DNA from: Bradyrhizobium centrolobii
GTDB taxonomy: Bacteria; Pseudomonadota; Alphaproteobacteria; Rhizobiales; Xanthobacteraceae
Assembly: GCF_001641635.1 (NCBI RefSeq)
Contig: NZ_LUUB01000063.1
Coordinates: 62,001-126,000, forward strand
DNA length: 64,000 nucleotides
Direction: 5' to 3'
The notes under the pieces are model-generated. The model worked only from the letters and a program-made list of their open reading frames with translations. It had not been told where the DNA came from and did not search any database. Positions 38,057 to 46,294 of this stretch are shown here, one piece after another. Each line of letters begins with the position of its first letter. Within the stretch, counting starts at the first letter, position 1. The translations under genes were made by a program, and so were the position numbers.

Positions 38057-38276
38057 ACCCTCACTACGCGGATCGTATGAGAAGATTAAGTTGGCGCTGA
38101 TATAGCGCTTTCCATCCTCCCGGACAAGGCCCATCGCAGCTGGCCGGGGGCTTTTTGCGCCCGATTCGCCACCCCTTGAGCAACGCTTCCTTCATCAAGG
38201 GGACCTAAATTTCCCTTTTGTGGGGCGGCTTGAGCCAATGGCGCACCCGCGGCGTGCCAGATTCGAGTTGCGTTCC

Positions 38277-39359
38277 ATGACCGTTGCCACGTCGCTCATT
38301 CCCGGACTGGACGATATCGTCAGAGGCGGCGATCCGAAGCGTCGCGGCGAGGTGGCGCGCGCCATCGCCGAGTTGTTCTTCCAGGATTCCGCAAAGCTTC
38401 GTCCCGACCTCGTTGCGCTGTTCGACGATCTCCTGATCGACCTCGTCCCCCATGCCGAACTTGTCGCGCGCGCCGAACTCGCCGAGCGCTTCTCGCGCTT
38501 GAACAATGCGCCGCGCCATCTGGTGAAACAGCTCGCCCGCGAGAATGAGATCATGGTGGCTGGTCCCGTGCTGCGCCGCTCGCCCGTGCTCGACGAAGCC
38601 ACGCTGCTCGAGATCGCGCGTCTGAAAGGGCAGGGCCATCTGCTGGCGATGACGGAGCGCCCCATATTGTCGGCTGACATCACCGATGTGCTGGTCGAGC
38701 GCGGCGATCGCGACGTGGTGCGGCGCGCCGCCGGCAATGCCGGTGCCGTGTTCTCAGCAGGCGGCTACTCCGAGCTGATCAAGCGCGCATCGCAGGACGG
38801 CGTGCTGACGCTCAAGCTCGGTCAGCGTGACGATCTCTCGGGCGATCATCTGAAGGAGCTGTTGGACGGTACGCTCGACGTCATTCGCCGCCGCCTCTCC
38901 AGCGTGGTCAACCCGGTCCGCCAGGTCGAGATCAAGCGCGCCATGGCTGCCATCGAGGAAGCGGCGTTGCCGCCCGGGCCGCGCCGCGATTTCGCGGGGG
39001 CGCAGCGCACCGTGCTCGGCCTGCATCGCGACGGTCACCTCGGCGAGAGCGCGCTGCTCGGCTTCGCCAAGGCGCACAAATACGAGGAATCGATCGCCGC
39101 GCTCTCCGCGCTGTCCGGGGTCAGGCTCTCGATCCTCGATCGCCTCATCGCGGGCGACCGCTACGATCCGATCCTGATCCTCGGCCGTGTCTTGAATCTC
39201 GGCTGGCCCACCGTGCGTGCGCTCATCCTGCTGTGGTACGGCCCGCACCGGACGCCGGCCGATGCCGACCTCGAAGCAGCGCGCGCGAACTTCACGCGCC
39301 TGATGCCCTCGACCGCCGAACGCGTCGTGAATTTCTGGCGCAACCGGCAGACGATCTAG
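38277..39359 (+). CDS. DUF2336-domain protein (alpha-helical repeat)
   Basis: 360-residue protein (from MTVATSLIPGLDDI) of the DUF2336 family, found widely in alphaproteobacteria and without established function. It is nearly all alpha-helical with HEAT-like repeat character (DLVALFDDLLIDLVPHAELVARAELAERF; HLVKQLARENEIMVAGPVLRRSP; DITDVLVERGDRDVVRRAAGNAGAVFS is a repeat core). No signal peptide or membrane segment. Earlier in-frame starts (GTG 38220, ATG 38238) cannot be excluded. It is on the plus strand between two minus-strand operons and overlaps trmB tail-to-tail by 4 nt. Confidence 0.8.
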   Translation: MTVATSLIPGLDDIVRGGDPKRRGEVARAIAELFFQDSAKLRPDLVALFDDLLIDLVPHAELVARAELAERFSRLNNAPRHLVKQLARENEIMVAGPVLRRSPVLDEATLLEIARLKGQGHLLAMTERPILSADITDVLVERGDRDVVRRAAGNAGAVFSAGGYSELIKRASQDGVLTLKLGQRDDLSGDHLKELLDGTLDVIRRRLSSVVNPVRQVEIKRAMAAIEEAALPPGPRRDFAGAQRTVLGLHRDGHLGESALLGFAKAHKYEESIAALSALSGVRLSILDRLIAGDRYDPILILGRVLNLGWPTVRALILLWYGPHRTPADADLEAARANFTRLMPSTAERVVNFWRNRQTI

Positions 39360-40069
39360 AGTCGCCTGAACCGCAGATATGCCGCCTTGCGGCCCTCGCG
39401 CGCGGCTTTCCGGCCGTAGCGCGTCATGGTGTAGCCGGCCCAGGGCAGGCGGAAATCATCGGCGCGCTCCGCAAGCCAAAGGAAATCCGGCGAACGCGAA
39501 AGATGCGACAGCGTCCAGGCGCAGTAATCGTCGATGTCGCAGACGAAGCGGAATTCACCGCCTGTCTTCAGCACGCGCGCCATTGCGGCGATCGTCTTGT
39601 CCTGGACGAAGCGCCGCTTCCAGTGCCGCCGTTTCGGCCAGGGGTCGGGATGGATGAGATCGATCCGCGACAGCGACGCCTGCGGCAGCCAGGCGAGCAA
39701 CTCGGCGGCATCGCCCGCGAACAGGCGGATATTGCCGATGTTGCCGGCCTCGATCTGCGCGAGGATTTTGGCCATGCCGTTGACATAGGGCTCGCAGCCG
39801 ATGAAGCCGGTCGTGGGAAAGCGAAGCGCTTCCGCCGCAAGATGCTCGCCGCCGCCAAAGCCGATCTCGAGCCTGAGCTCACTCGCGGCCGGATCGAAGA
39901 TGTCGCAGACATTCGCGGGCGCTTCGCCTGCGATGTCGAGTGCAAGATGTGGCAGCAAATTGTCGATGAGATCGGCCTGGTGCTGCCTGAGCTTGTGGCC
40001 CTTGCGGCGTCCGAAGAATGCGCGCTCGCTGTCATCAGCGCGGCGCGGGTGCGGCTTGTCCTCGTTCAT
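39356..40069 (-). CDS. trmB: TrmB, tRNA (guanine-N7)-methyltransferase
   Basis: 237-residue SAM-dependent enzyme that forms m7G46 in the tRNA variable loop. The family pattern is complete: FGRRKGHKLRQHQADLIDNLLP, the SAM motif ELRLEIGFGGGEHLAAEA, FIGCEPYVNG, the signature IDLIHPDPWPKRRHWKRRFVQ with catalytic Asp, and the C-terminal GYTMTRYGRKAAREGR. It overlaps the M20-peptidase gene start region by 4 nt (ATGA). Confidence 0.97.
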   Translation of the reverse strand: MNEDKPHPRRADDSERAFFGRRKGHKLRQHQADLIDNLLPHLALDIAGEAPANVCDIFDPAASELRLEIGFGGGEHLAAEALRFPTTGFIGCEPYVNGMAKILAQIEAGNIGNIRLFAGDAAELLAWLPQASLSRIDLIHPDPWPKRRHWKRRFVQDKTIAAMARVLKTGGEFRFVCDIDDYCAWTLSHLSRSPDFLWLAERADDFRLPWAGYTMTRYGRKAAREGRKAAYLRFRRL

Positions 40070-41193
40070 CGCAGCGTCTGATAGAGCCGATAGAGCAGCC
40101 GCGCGCGCGGCTCGAGCGACGAGACATAAAGCTGCTCATAATGGGTGTGCGCGCCCTTGCCGTCGACGCCGAGGCCGTCGAGCGTTGCGGTATGGGCGGC
40201 CGTGAAATTGCCGTCGGAGCCGCCGCCGGTGTGGGTGTCGATCAGGTCGAAGCCGAGCTCGGTGGCAATCGTCTTCGCATGCTCGAACAGCGCGGCGCCC
40301 GAATTGCTCTTCTCATAGGGCGGGCGATTGAGCTCGCCCGTGATCTTGACGATGACGCCCTCGGTCTTCGATTTCAGTCCGAGGATCTTGCCGACGAATT
40401 CCTCGGCGTCGGCGAAGCCGGGGACGCGCAGATCGACTTCTGCATAGGCCTCTTCCGGCGTGACGTTGGGCCGCGTGCCGCCGCGCACCACGCCGACATT
40501 GACGGTGACGCCGCGCTTCAGATCGTTCATCCCCTCCAGTGCCTGGATCACGTTGGCGAGCTCGCGGATGGCGCTGCGGCCGTCTTCCGGCCGCGTGCCG
40601 GCATGCGCGGGCACGCCCTTGATGAAAACTTCGAATCGCCCGACGCCCTTGCGTCCGGTGACGATCTTGCCGCCGTCACGCGCCGGCTCCGTCACCAGCA
40701 CATATTTGGCCTTGCGCCCCTCCGTCTCTATCAGCGCACGCGAGGTTGGGCTGCCGATCTCCTCGTCGGAGGTGAACATGTGGGTGATGCCGAGCGGCGA
40801 ACGCTCTGCCGTTGCGCACAGCGCGCGAAAGGCGTGATGGGCGATGTAGGCGCCGCCCTTCATGTCGTAGATGCCGGGACCGAACGCGCTGTCGCCCTCG
40901 ACCTTGAAAGGCAGCCGCTCGATGAATCCCATGGGATGGACGGTGTCGAGATGGCTGAGCACCAGGATGCCCGGGCGGTCCTGTCCCCATGCCGAGCGGA
41001 CCACGAGATGATCGCCGCAGCCGTCGACGCCGGCGACGGGTTCGAGCGTAACCGGCAGATCACGATATTGCTCCGCAACTATCGAGATCAGTTTGTTGAT
41101 TTGTTCAGGCGTGTCCGTCGGCGTCTCGATCTCCACCCAGCGGCGGATGCCATCGAGAATAGTTTGGGAATCGAACAAATTGGAGCTCGCCAT
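40066..41193 (-). CDS. M20-family metallopeptidase (carboxypeptidase G2-like)
   Basis: 375-residue zinc hydrolase. The metal-binding His-Asp is in VLSHLDTVHP, the bridging Asp in IYDMKGG, the catalytic Glu in TSDEEIGSP and a late His in THTGGGSDGNF. A dimerisation domain (KGVGRFEVFIKGVPAHAG) sits in the middle. Carboxypeptidase G2 cleaves C-terminal Glu from folates; other M20 members are peptidases or deacylases, so substrate is open. Start at MASSNLFD chosen; ATGs at 41223-41226 are alternatives. It sits between the XRE regulator gene and trmB. Confidence 0.88.
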   Translation of the reverse strand: MASSNLFDSQTILDGIRRWVEIETPTDTPEQINKLISIVAEQYRDLPVTLEPVAGVDGCGDHLVVRSAWGQDRPGILVLSHLDTVHPMGFIERLPFKVEGDSAFGPGIYDMKGGAYIAHHAFRALCATAERSPLGITHMFTSDEEIGSPTSRALIETEGRKAKYVLVTEPARDGGKIVTGRKGVGRFEVFIKGVPAHAGTRPEDGRSAIRELANVIQALEGMNDLKRGVTVNVGVVRGGTRPNVTPEEAYAEVDLRVPGFADAEEFVGKILGLKSKTEGVIVKITGELNRPPYEKSNSGAALFEHAKTIATELGFDLIDTHTGGGSDGNFTAAHTATLDGLGVDGKGAHTHYEQLYVSSLEPRARLLYRLYQTLR

Positions 41194-41307
41194 GGACGCA
41201 TCTGTGCCTTTGAACCGCATCATCGGAGAGGGCGCGCACAAGGCGCGCCCGCACATGACGACATAGGCCAGATTTGGCGCAGTCTCAAATCGGATTGAGG
41301 CGGCGCG

Positions 41308-41721
41308 TCAGCGCTTGTCCGGGCCTTCGCGGGCGGCGATCTGCTCGACGAGATCGACAATGGAGCGGCGCAGCTTCGAATCGGTTATTCGGGTGAACGC
41401 CTTGGTCAGGGCAAGTCCCTCCGATGTCGCGAGGAAATCCGAGACATAGGACGGCGAAGCGCCTTCGCTGAAGCCGTCGGGACCGGGCGTGCCGCTCGGT
41501 CCGCCCTCGAACAGGAACGACACCGGCACCTGGAGAATCTCGGCGATCTGCTGGATGCGACTCGCGCCGACCCGATTCGTGCCCTTCTCGTATTTCTGGA
41601 TCTGCTGGAAAGTCAGGCCCAAAGCTTCGCCGAGCTTTTCCTGGCTCATGCCCAACATGATGCGGCGCATGCGCACGCGACTGCCGACATATTTGTCAAC
41701 AGGGTTGGGCGCTTTCGACAT
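41308..41721 (-). CDS. XRE-family helix-turn-helix regulator
   Basis: 137-residue DNA-binding protein. The Cro/CI-type helix-turn-helix occupies about 12-70: GSRVRMRRIMLGMSQEKLGE, LGLTFQQIQKYEKGTNRVGA (residues of the recognition helix), IQQIAEILQVPVSFLF. The C-terminal part carries a helical region (LTKAFTRITDSKLRRSIVDLVEQIA). GAGG precedes the ATG. This family is usual between lnt and metK in alphaproteobacteria; it likely acts on cell-cycle or envelope genes, but its targets are not known. Confidence 0.9.
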   Translation of the reverse strand: MSKAPNPVDKYVGSRVRMRRIMLGMSQEKLGEALGLTFQQIQKYEKGTNRVGASRIQQIAEILQVPVSFLFEGGPSGTPGPDGFSEGASPSYVSDFLATSEGLALTKAFTRITDSKLRRSIVDLVEQIAAREGPDKR

Positions 41722-41945
41722 TTCCTCAGCCCTCCAAACACCACCTTCAGCGCAATCGGCAAGTATGCCTCAGGTGCCAGCGCCATCAAAATCTCAACCT
41801 CATTTTGGGGAACATTGCGGAGAAATTTAGCAATGCACCGCTGTCTTGTTGCAGCGGGGTCAGAATGCGGAGGGCGCCAGCGATCTGTCAACCGTGGGAC
41901 TACGGTTGTCAAAGGATTCCGGACGCGCCGGCGAGGACGGCGCGA

Positions 41946-43559
41946 TCAGGGGTGCCGTTTGGCAACACGCCGCCGCATCGCAAGGATCACGGCCAGCGCG
42001 ACGAGCATGGCCGCGGGGATGTCGCCAACGCGCGCATAAATGGTCGGTGGGATCGCGGCGGGCAGGCTTGCATCCAATATGCCTTCGATCCCGAGGCCGA
42101 GGCTGGCGATGGTTCGTCCCACCGGATCGATCACCGCCGACACGCCCGTATTGGCGGAGCGGACCAGCGGCAGCCCGAGCTCGATGGCGCGCATCCGCGC
42201 CTGCTCCAGATGCTGGTAGGGACCGGTCGAGATGCCGAACCAGCCGTCATTGGTGAGATTCACAATCCAGCCTGGTCGTTCGTTGCGCGCCGCAACGTCG
42301 CCGGGAAAGATCGCCTCGTAGCAGATCAGCGGCAGCGCACGCGGGGCGCCCGGCACCAGCAGTGCATGCCGTACGGTGCCCGGAATGAATCCTCCCCGCA
42401 CCCTGGTCAGTTGCTCGAAGCCGAGCTTCTCCATCAGGTCCTGGAACGGAAGATATTCTCCGAACGGTACCAGGTGCAGCTTGTCGTAGACCGCGAGCAC
42501 GCTGCCGTCGTGGTCGATCACATAGATCGAATTGTAGGCGCGCGTGATCGGCTTGCCCGGCGGCAGGTCAGGGGCACGAACCGATCCGGTGATCAGCACC
42601 GTTCCCTTGGGCAGGAGCTCAGCGATCTCTGCCATCGCGTCGGCTTCGCGGGTCAGGAAGAACGGAAAGGCGGATTCCGGCCAGATCAGGATGGTGGCAT
42701 CGCGGACGCCAGTCGATTGCGGCCCGGAGGCGCGGTCCGACAGGGACAGATACTTCTTCATCACCTCCGCCTTGGCGGCGTAGTTGAACTTCGCGTCCTG
42801 CTGGAGGTTCGGCTGCATCAGGCGCAGCTTGGCGCCCGCGACCATCGTGGTCGGATGCAGCGACAGGCGGATGGCGCCGAAGATGCCCATGATGATGAGG
42901 AGCGCGATCGCGGCGGCGGGCACACGCCACGGCACGCGGCGGTCTGCGCTGCTGTCGATCAGCACCGCCGGGCTTGCGAAGATCGCAACGGTGAGGAACG
43001 TCATGCCCCACAGGCCGATCAGGGACGCCGTCTGCGCCAGCGGCAGCGGCTCCGACAGCGCATAGCCGAAGGCGTTCCAGGGAAAGCCGGTCAAGACGTG
43101 CCCGCGCAACCATTCGCTGATGGTGAGGCTTGCTGCGAGCGCAAGTACGCGCGTTGAATCCTTGGTCCAGAGCAGGCGCGCCAGCGCAAATCCGATCGCG
43201 GTGAAAATCGAAAGATAGGCCGGCAGCCCCAGCACGGCGAAGGGTGTGAGCCAGGCAAAGACGTCAGCCTCGACGAAGAAGGCATAGCCGATCCAGTAGA
43301 GGCCCGGAACGAAATAGCCGAGCCCGAACCAGTAGCCGGTCAGCGCCGCGGCGGGGATGCCGCCGAGCCGTCCGCCGCCCGCGCCGTCGATCAGCCAGAC
43401 CAGTACGGGGAAGGTGAGGAACAGCACCGGCCAGGCGTTGAATGGCGCCAGTGCCAGAACCGACAGCGCTCCTGCTGCCATCGCAATGAGGGCGCGCTTC
43501 CATCCCCAGGTCAGGAGGACGGCAAGCGCGATCGTCCGCAGTCGCTGCAAGAGGTTCAC
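41946..43559 (-). CDS. lnt: Apolipoprotein N-acyltransferase
   Basis: 537-residue inner-membrane enzyme adding the third acyl chain to lipoproteins. About seven to eight hydrophobic helices (to about residue 210) precede a periplasmic nitrilase domain. Its catalytic triad is visible as Glu in ILIWPESAFPF, Lys in DKLHLVPFGEYLPF and Cys in LPLICYEAIFPG. A last membrane helix (IYARVGDIPAAMLVALAVILAM) ends the protein. It overlaps corC by 4 nt. The corC-lnt order is conserved in alphaproteobacteria. Confidence 0.97.
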   Translation of the reverse strand: MNLLQRLRTIALAVLLTWGWKRALIAMAAGALSVLALAPFNAWPVLFLTFPVLVWLIDGAGGGRLGGIPAAALTGYWFGLGYFVPGLYWIGYAFFVEADVFAWLTPFAVLGLPAYLSIFTAIGFALARLLWTKDSTRVLALAASLTISEWLRGHVLTGFPWNAFGYALSEPLPLAQTASLIGLWGMTFLTVAIFASPAVLIDSSADRRVPWRVPAAAIALLIIMGIFGAIRLSLHPTTMVAGAKLRLMQPNLQQDAKFNYAAKAEVMKKYLSLSDRASGPQSTGVRDATILIWPESAFPFFLTREADAMAEIAELLPKGTVLITGSVRAPDLPPGKPITRAYNSIYVIDHDGSVLAVYDKLHLVPFGEYLPFQDLMEKLGFEQLTRVRGGFIPGTVRHALLVPGAPRALPLICYEAIFPGDVAARNERPGWIVNLTNDGWFGISTGPYQHLEQARMRAIELGLPLVRSANTGVSAVIDPVGRTIASLGLGIEGILDASLPAAIPPTIYARVGDIPAAMLVALAVILAMRRRVAKRHP

Positions 43560-44698
43560 GGGGTGCCGGCCCCATCGCCCGGCGGCGTGGGTGCGTCACC
43601 GGCCGGCGGTTGGCCCGCGTCCGGCGTCGCCTCACGGCGGCGGCTCTCACGTTGGGTGCGCGGTGCGGGACGTTCCTTCCGCGTCGAGATGCGCAGCCGT
43701 TTGACGCGGCGCGGGTCGGCATCGAGCACCTCGACCTCGTAATGGCCGGGGCCCGAGATCACCTCGCCGCGAACCGGCAGGCGGCCGACGAAGCTGACGA
43801 GATAACCGCCGAGCGTCTCCACTTCGTCGCCGGCTTCTCCGGTGACAAAATCCTCGCCGATCACCGAACGGACGTCGTCGAGGCTGGCGCGGGCATCGGC
43901 GATGAAGGAGTTGTCGCCCTGGCGGACGATCGAAGGCGGCTCGTCGCTGTCGTGCTCGTCGTCGATCTCGCCGACGATCTGCTCGACGATATCCTCGATC
44001 GAGACCAGTCCGTCGCTGCCGCCATATTCGTCGACCACCAGCGCCAGGTGAATGCGCGTGGCCTGCATCTGCGCGAGCAGGTCGATCGCCCGCATCGATG
44101 GTGGCACGTAGAGCAGCTTGCGGATGATGTGCGCATCGTGCAGCGGCAGTGCGAGGTCGACCGCGCGCAGGTCGAGCCCGGCCGGCAGCGGCTTCTTGCG
44201 CTTGGTTTTGGCCGCTTCCGACACGCGCGCGCGCGCGGTCATGAAGGCGAGCAGGTCGCGGATATGGACGATGCCGACGGGATCGTCGAGCGTCTCGTTG
44301 AAGACGACGAGGCGCGAATGCCCGGCGCTCTCGAAGCGGTCCATCAATTCGCCGAGCGGGATGTCGCGCTTCACCGCGATGATGTCGGCGCGATGCACCA
44401 TGACGTCGGCGATGCGGCGCTCGTGCAGGCCGAGGATGTTGCGCAGCATGGTGCGCTCGACGGCCGAAAAGCCGGTATCGTCGGGCGTGGTGGCGTCGAG
44501 CACAACCTGGAGATCGTCGCGCACCGATCCCGCCTTCCAGCCGAACAGCGTCCGGATCGCGCGCAGCAGCCAGCCTTCCGCCGTCGGGCGCAGGACCTCG
44601 CCGGGCGTCACCACAGCCGGCAGGTTGCGGGTGTTGCGTGGATTGTCGTGGGTCGGTTCGGAATCCACCATCTCAATCCATCCGTCAGCGCTCTGCAT
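43556..44698 (-). CDS. CorC/HlyC-like hemolysin-family CBS-domain protein
   Basis: 380-residue cytoplasmic or membrane-associated protein without a clear membrane segment. Two CBS domains span about 100-230 (RIADVMVHRADIIAVKRDIP, GHSRLVVFNETLDDPVGIVH, MRAIDLLAQMQATRIHLALVVDEYGG), followed by a CorC/HlyC C-terminal domain (about 250-345, ADARASLDDVRSVIGEDF and GGYLVSFVGRLPVRGE). The tail is Arg/Pro-rich. Family members support Mg2+/Co2+ efflux or corC-linked transport. It overlaps lnt, and its start overlaps ybeY. Confidence 0.9.
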   Translation of the reverse strand: MQSADGWIEMVDSEPTHDNPRNTRNLPAVVTPGEVLRPTAEGWLLRAIRTLFGWKAGSVRDDLQVVLDATTPDDTGFSAVERTMLRNILGLHERRIADVMVHRADIIAVKRDIPLGELMDRFESAGHSRLVVFNETLDDPVGIVHIRDLLAFMTARARVSEAAKTKRKKPLPAGLDLRAVDLALPLHDAHIIRKLLYVPPSMRAIDLLAQMQATRIHLALVVDEYGGSDGLVSIEDIVEQIVGEIDDEHDSDEPPSIVRQGDNSFIADARASLDDVRSVIGEDFVTGEAGDEVETLGGYLVSFVGRLPVRGEVISGPGHYEVEVLDADPRRVKRLRISTRKERPAPRTQRESRRREATPDAGQPPAGDAPTPPGDGAGTP

Positions 44699-45182
44699 AG
44701 GGGTCGGGGATGCCGAGATGCGCCAGGATCTGCTGCTCGAGCGCTTCCATCTCCTCCGCGTCGTCGTCGTTTTCGTGGTCGTAGCCGATCAGGTGCAGGA
44801 AACCGTGCACGGCGAGGTGACTCAAATGGTGGTCGAACGGCTTTTGTTCCGCATCCGCCTCCCGCCGCGTGGTCTCATAGGCGATGGCAATGTCGCCGAG
44901 CATGCGCGGCGCATCGCCTGGTTTCCACTCGCCCTCGGGCTGCAGCGCCGGAAACGACAGCACGTTCGTCGGCTTGTCGATGCCGCGCCAGTTGCTGTTG
45001 AGCGTGCGGATGCCGGCATCATCGGTCAGCATCACGGCCACTTCGGCCTCCGCGACGTCCTCATCGACCTTTTCGGCGGCAGCGGCGATCGCACGCTGGA
45101 TTACGGCGTCGGCGTCGGGCTCGCTCTGCCAGCAATCGGCAACGACGAGGACCTCGGTGGTGGGCAAGTTGGGATGCGACAT
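44685..45182 (-). CDS. ybeY: YbeY, endoribonuclease for rRNA maturation
   Basis: 165-residue metal-dependent RNase that processes the 3' end of 16S rRNA and polices defective ribosomes. The zinc-binding signature HGFLHLIGYDHE, with three His, is intact near the C terminus, preceded by TLNSNWRGIDKPTNVLSFP. Start MSHPNLPTTE chosen by family length. It lies between phoH and corC, the usual alphaproteobacterial order phoH-ybeY-corC-lnt. Confidence 0.96.
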   Translation of the reverse strand: MSHPNLPTTEVLVVADCWQSEPDADAVIQRAIAAAAEKVDEDVAEAEVAVMLTDDAGIRTLNSNWRGIDKPTNVLSFPALQPEGEWKPGDAPRMLGDIAIAYETTRREADAEQKPFDHHLSHLAVHGFLHLIGYDHENDDDAEEMEALEQQILAHLGIPDPYAER

Positions 45183-45234
45183 GGTGTTGTTCGGACCGGA
45201 CGATTCTTCGCCTTTCGGATCCGGTTGTGTCTCG

Positions 45235-46290
45235 TTATGGCTTGCCTGCGACCGACCGCTGCGGCGACCCGTCATAGGCGGCAACGATCCGCGCCACGAG
45301 CTCGTGGCGGATCACGTCTTCGGCGGTGAAATGAACTTGCGCAATGCCCTCGACGCCGTCGAGCAGGCGGGTCGCTTCCCGCAGGCCCGAGGTCTGGCCG
45401 GCCGGCAGGTCGATCTGCGACGGGTCGCCGGTTACGATCATGCGGCTGTTCTCGCCGAGACGGGTCAGGAACATCTTCATCTGCATCGACGTGGTGTTCT
45501 GCGCCTCGTCCAGGATGATGATGGCGTTGGTCAGCGTGCGGCCGCGCATGAAGGCGAGCGGCGCGATCTCGATCTCGCCGCTCTGGAGCGCGCGCTCGAC
45601 GATTCGTGCATCCATGAGATCATAGAGCGCATCGTAGATCGGGCGCAGATAGGGATCGACCTTCTCGCGGAGATCGCCCGGCAGAAAGCCGAGTCGCTCG
45701 CCGGCTTCCACCGCCGGGCGCGACAGGATGATGCGATCGACCTCCTTGCGCTCGAACAGTTGCGCGGCATGCGCGACCGCGAGCCAGGTCTTGCCGGTGC
45801 CGGCCGGGCCGATGCCGAACACCAGCTCGTGGCGCTTCAACGCGCGGATATAGGAGTCCTGCGCGGCGGTACGTGCCCGCACCGGACGCTTGCGCAGGTT
45901 GATGCTCTCGAAGGTCGCCTTGGCCGACTTGGCGTCGAACTCGAACAGCGAGCCCTGCGCGATCACGGCGCGGATCGCACCTTCGACCTCGCCCTGGTCG
46001 AGATCCTGTCCCTTCACCGCCTGGGCGTAGAGCATCTCCAGCACGCGGCGCGCAGCGTCGCAGCCGTCGCGCGTGCCACCGATGGTGATGTGGTTGCCTT
46101 TGGAGTCGACGACCACGCCGAGTCGCCGCTCGATCTGCGCGAGGTTCTGGCCGTAGGGGCCGACCAGTGCGGAAGCGGCGCGGTTGTCGTCGAAGTCGAT
46201 GACGACCTGGGTCTCGGGCGGAACTTGCATGTCGCGGTCAAATTTGCGGCTGGGAGCGAAAGAAGGCGAATCCGATGCACTTTTTGGCAA
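45235..46290 (-). CDS. phoH: PhoH-like ATPase
   Basis: 351-residue P-loop NTPase that works with YbeY in RNA processing or ribosome quality control in several bacteria. A KH-like N-terminal segment (ALVGPYGQNLAQIERRLG) precedes the ATPase core: Walker A GPAGTGKTWLAVAHA, Walker B AIIILDEAQNTTSMQMKMFL and the sensor region MIVTGDPSQIDLP. The TTG at 46290 has GGAG correctly placed; a GTG at 46341 (overlapping miaB) and an ATG at 46230 are alternatives. It is followed by ybeY after 52 nt. Confidence 0.93.
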   Translation of the reverse strand: MPKSASDSPSFAPSRKFDRDMQVPPETQVVIDFDDNRAASALVGPYGQNLAQIERRLGVVVDSKGNHITIGGTRDGCDAARRVLEMLYAQAVKGQDLDQGEVEGAIRAVIAQGSLFEFDAKSAKATFESINLRKRPVRARTAAQDSYIRALKRHELVFGIGPAGTGKTWLAVAHAAQLFERKEVDRIILSRPAVEAGERLGFLPGDLREKVDPYLRPIYDALYDLMDARIVERALQSGEIEIAPLAFMRGRTLTNAIIILDEAQNTTSMQMKMFLTRLGENSRMIVTGDPSQIDLPAGQTSGLREATRLLDGVEGIAQVHFTAEDVIRHELVARIVAAYDGSPQRSVAGKP

Positions 46291-46294
46291 GGGT

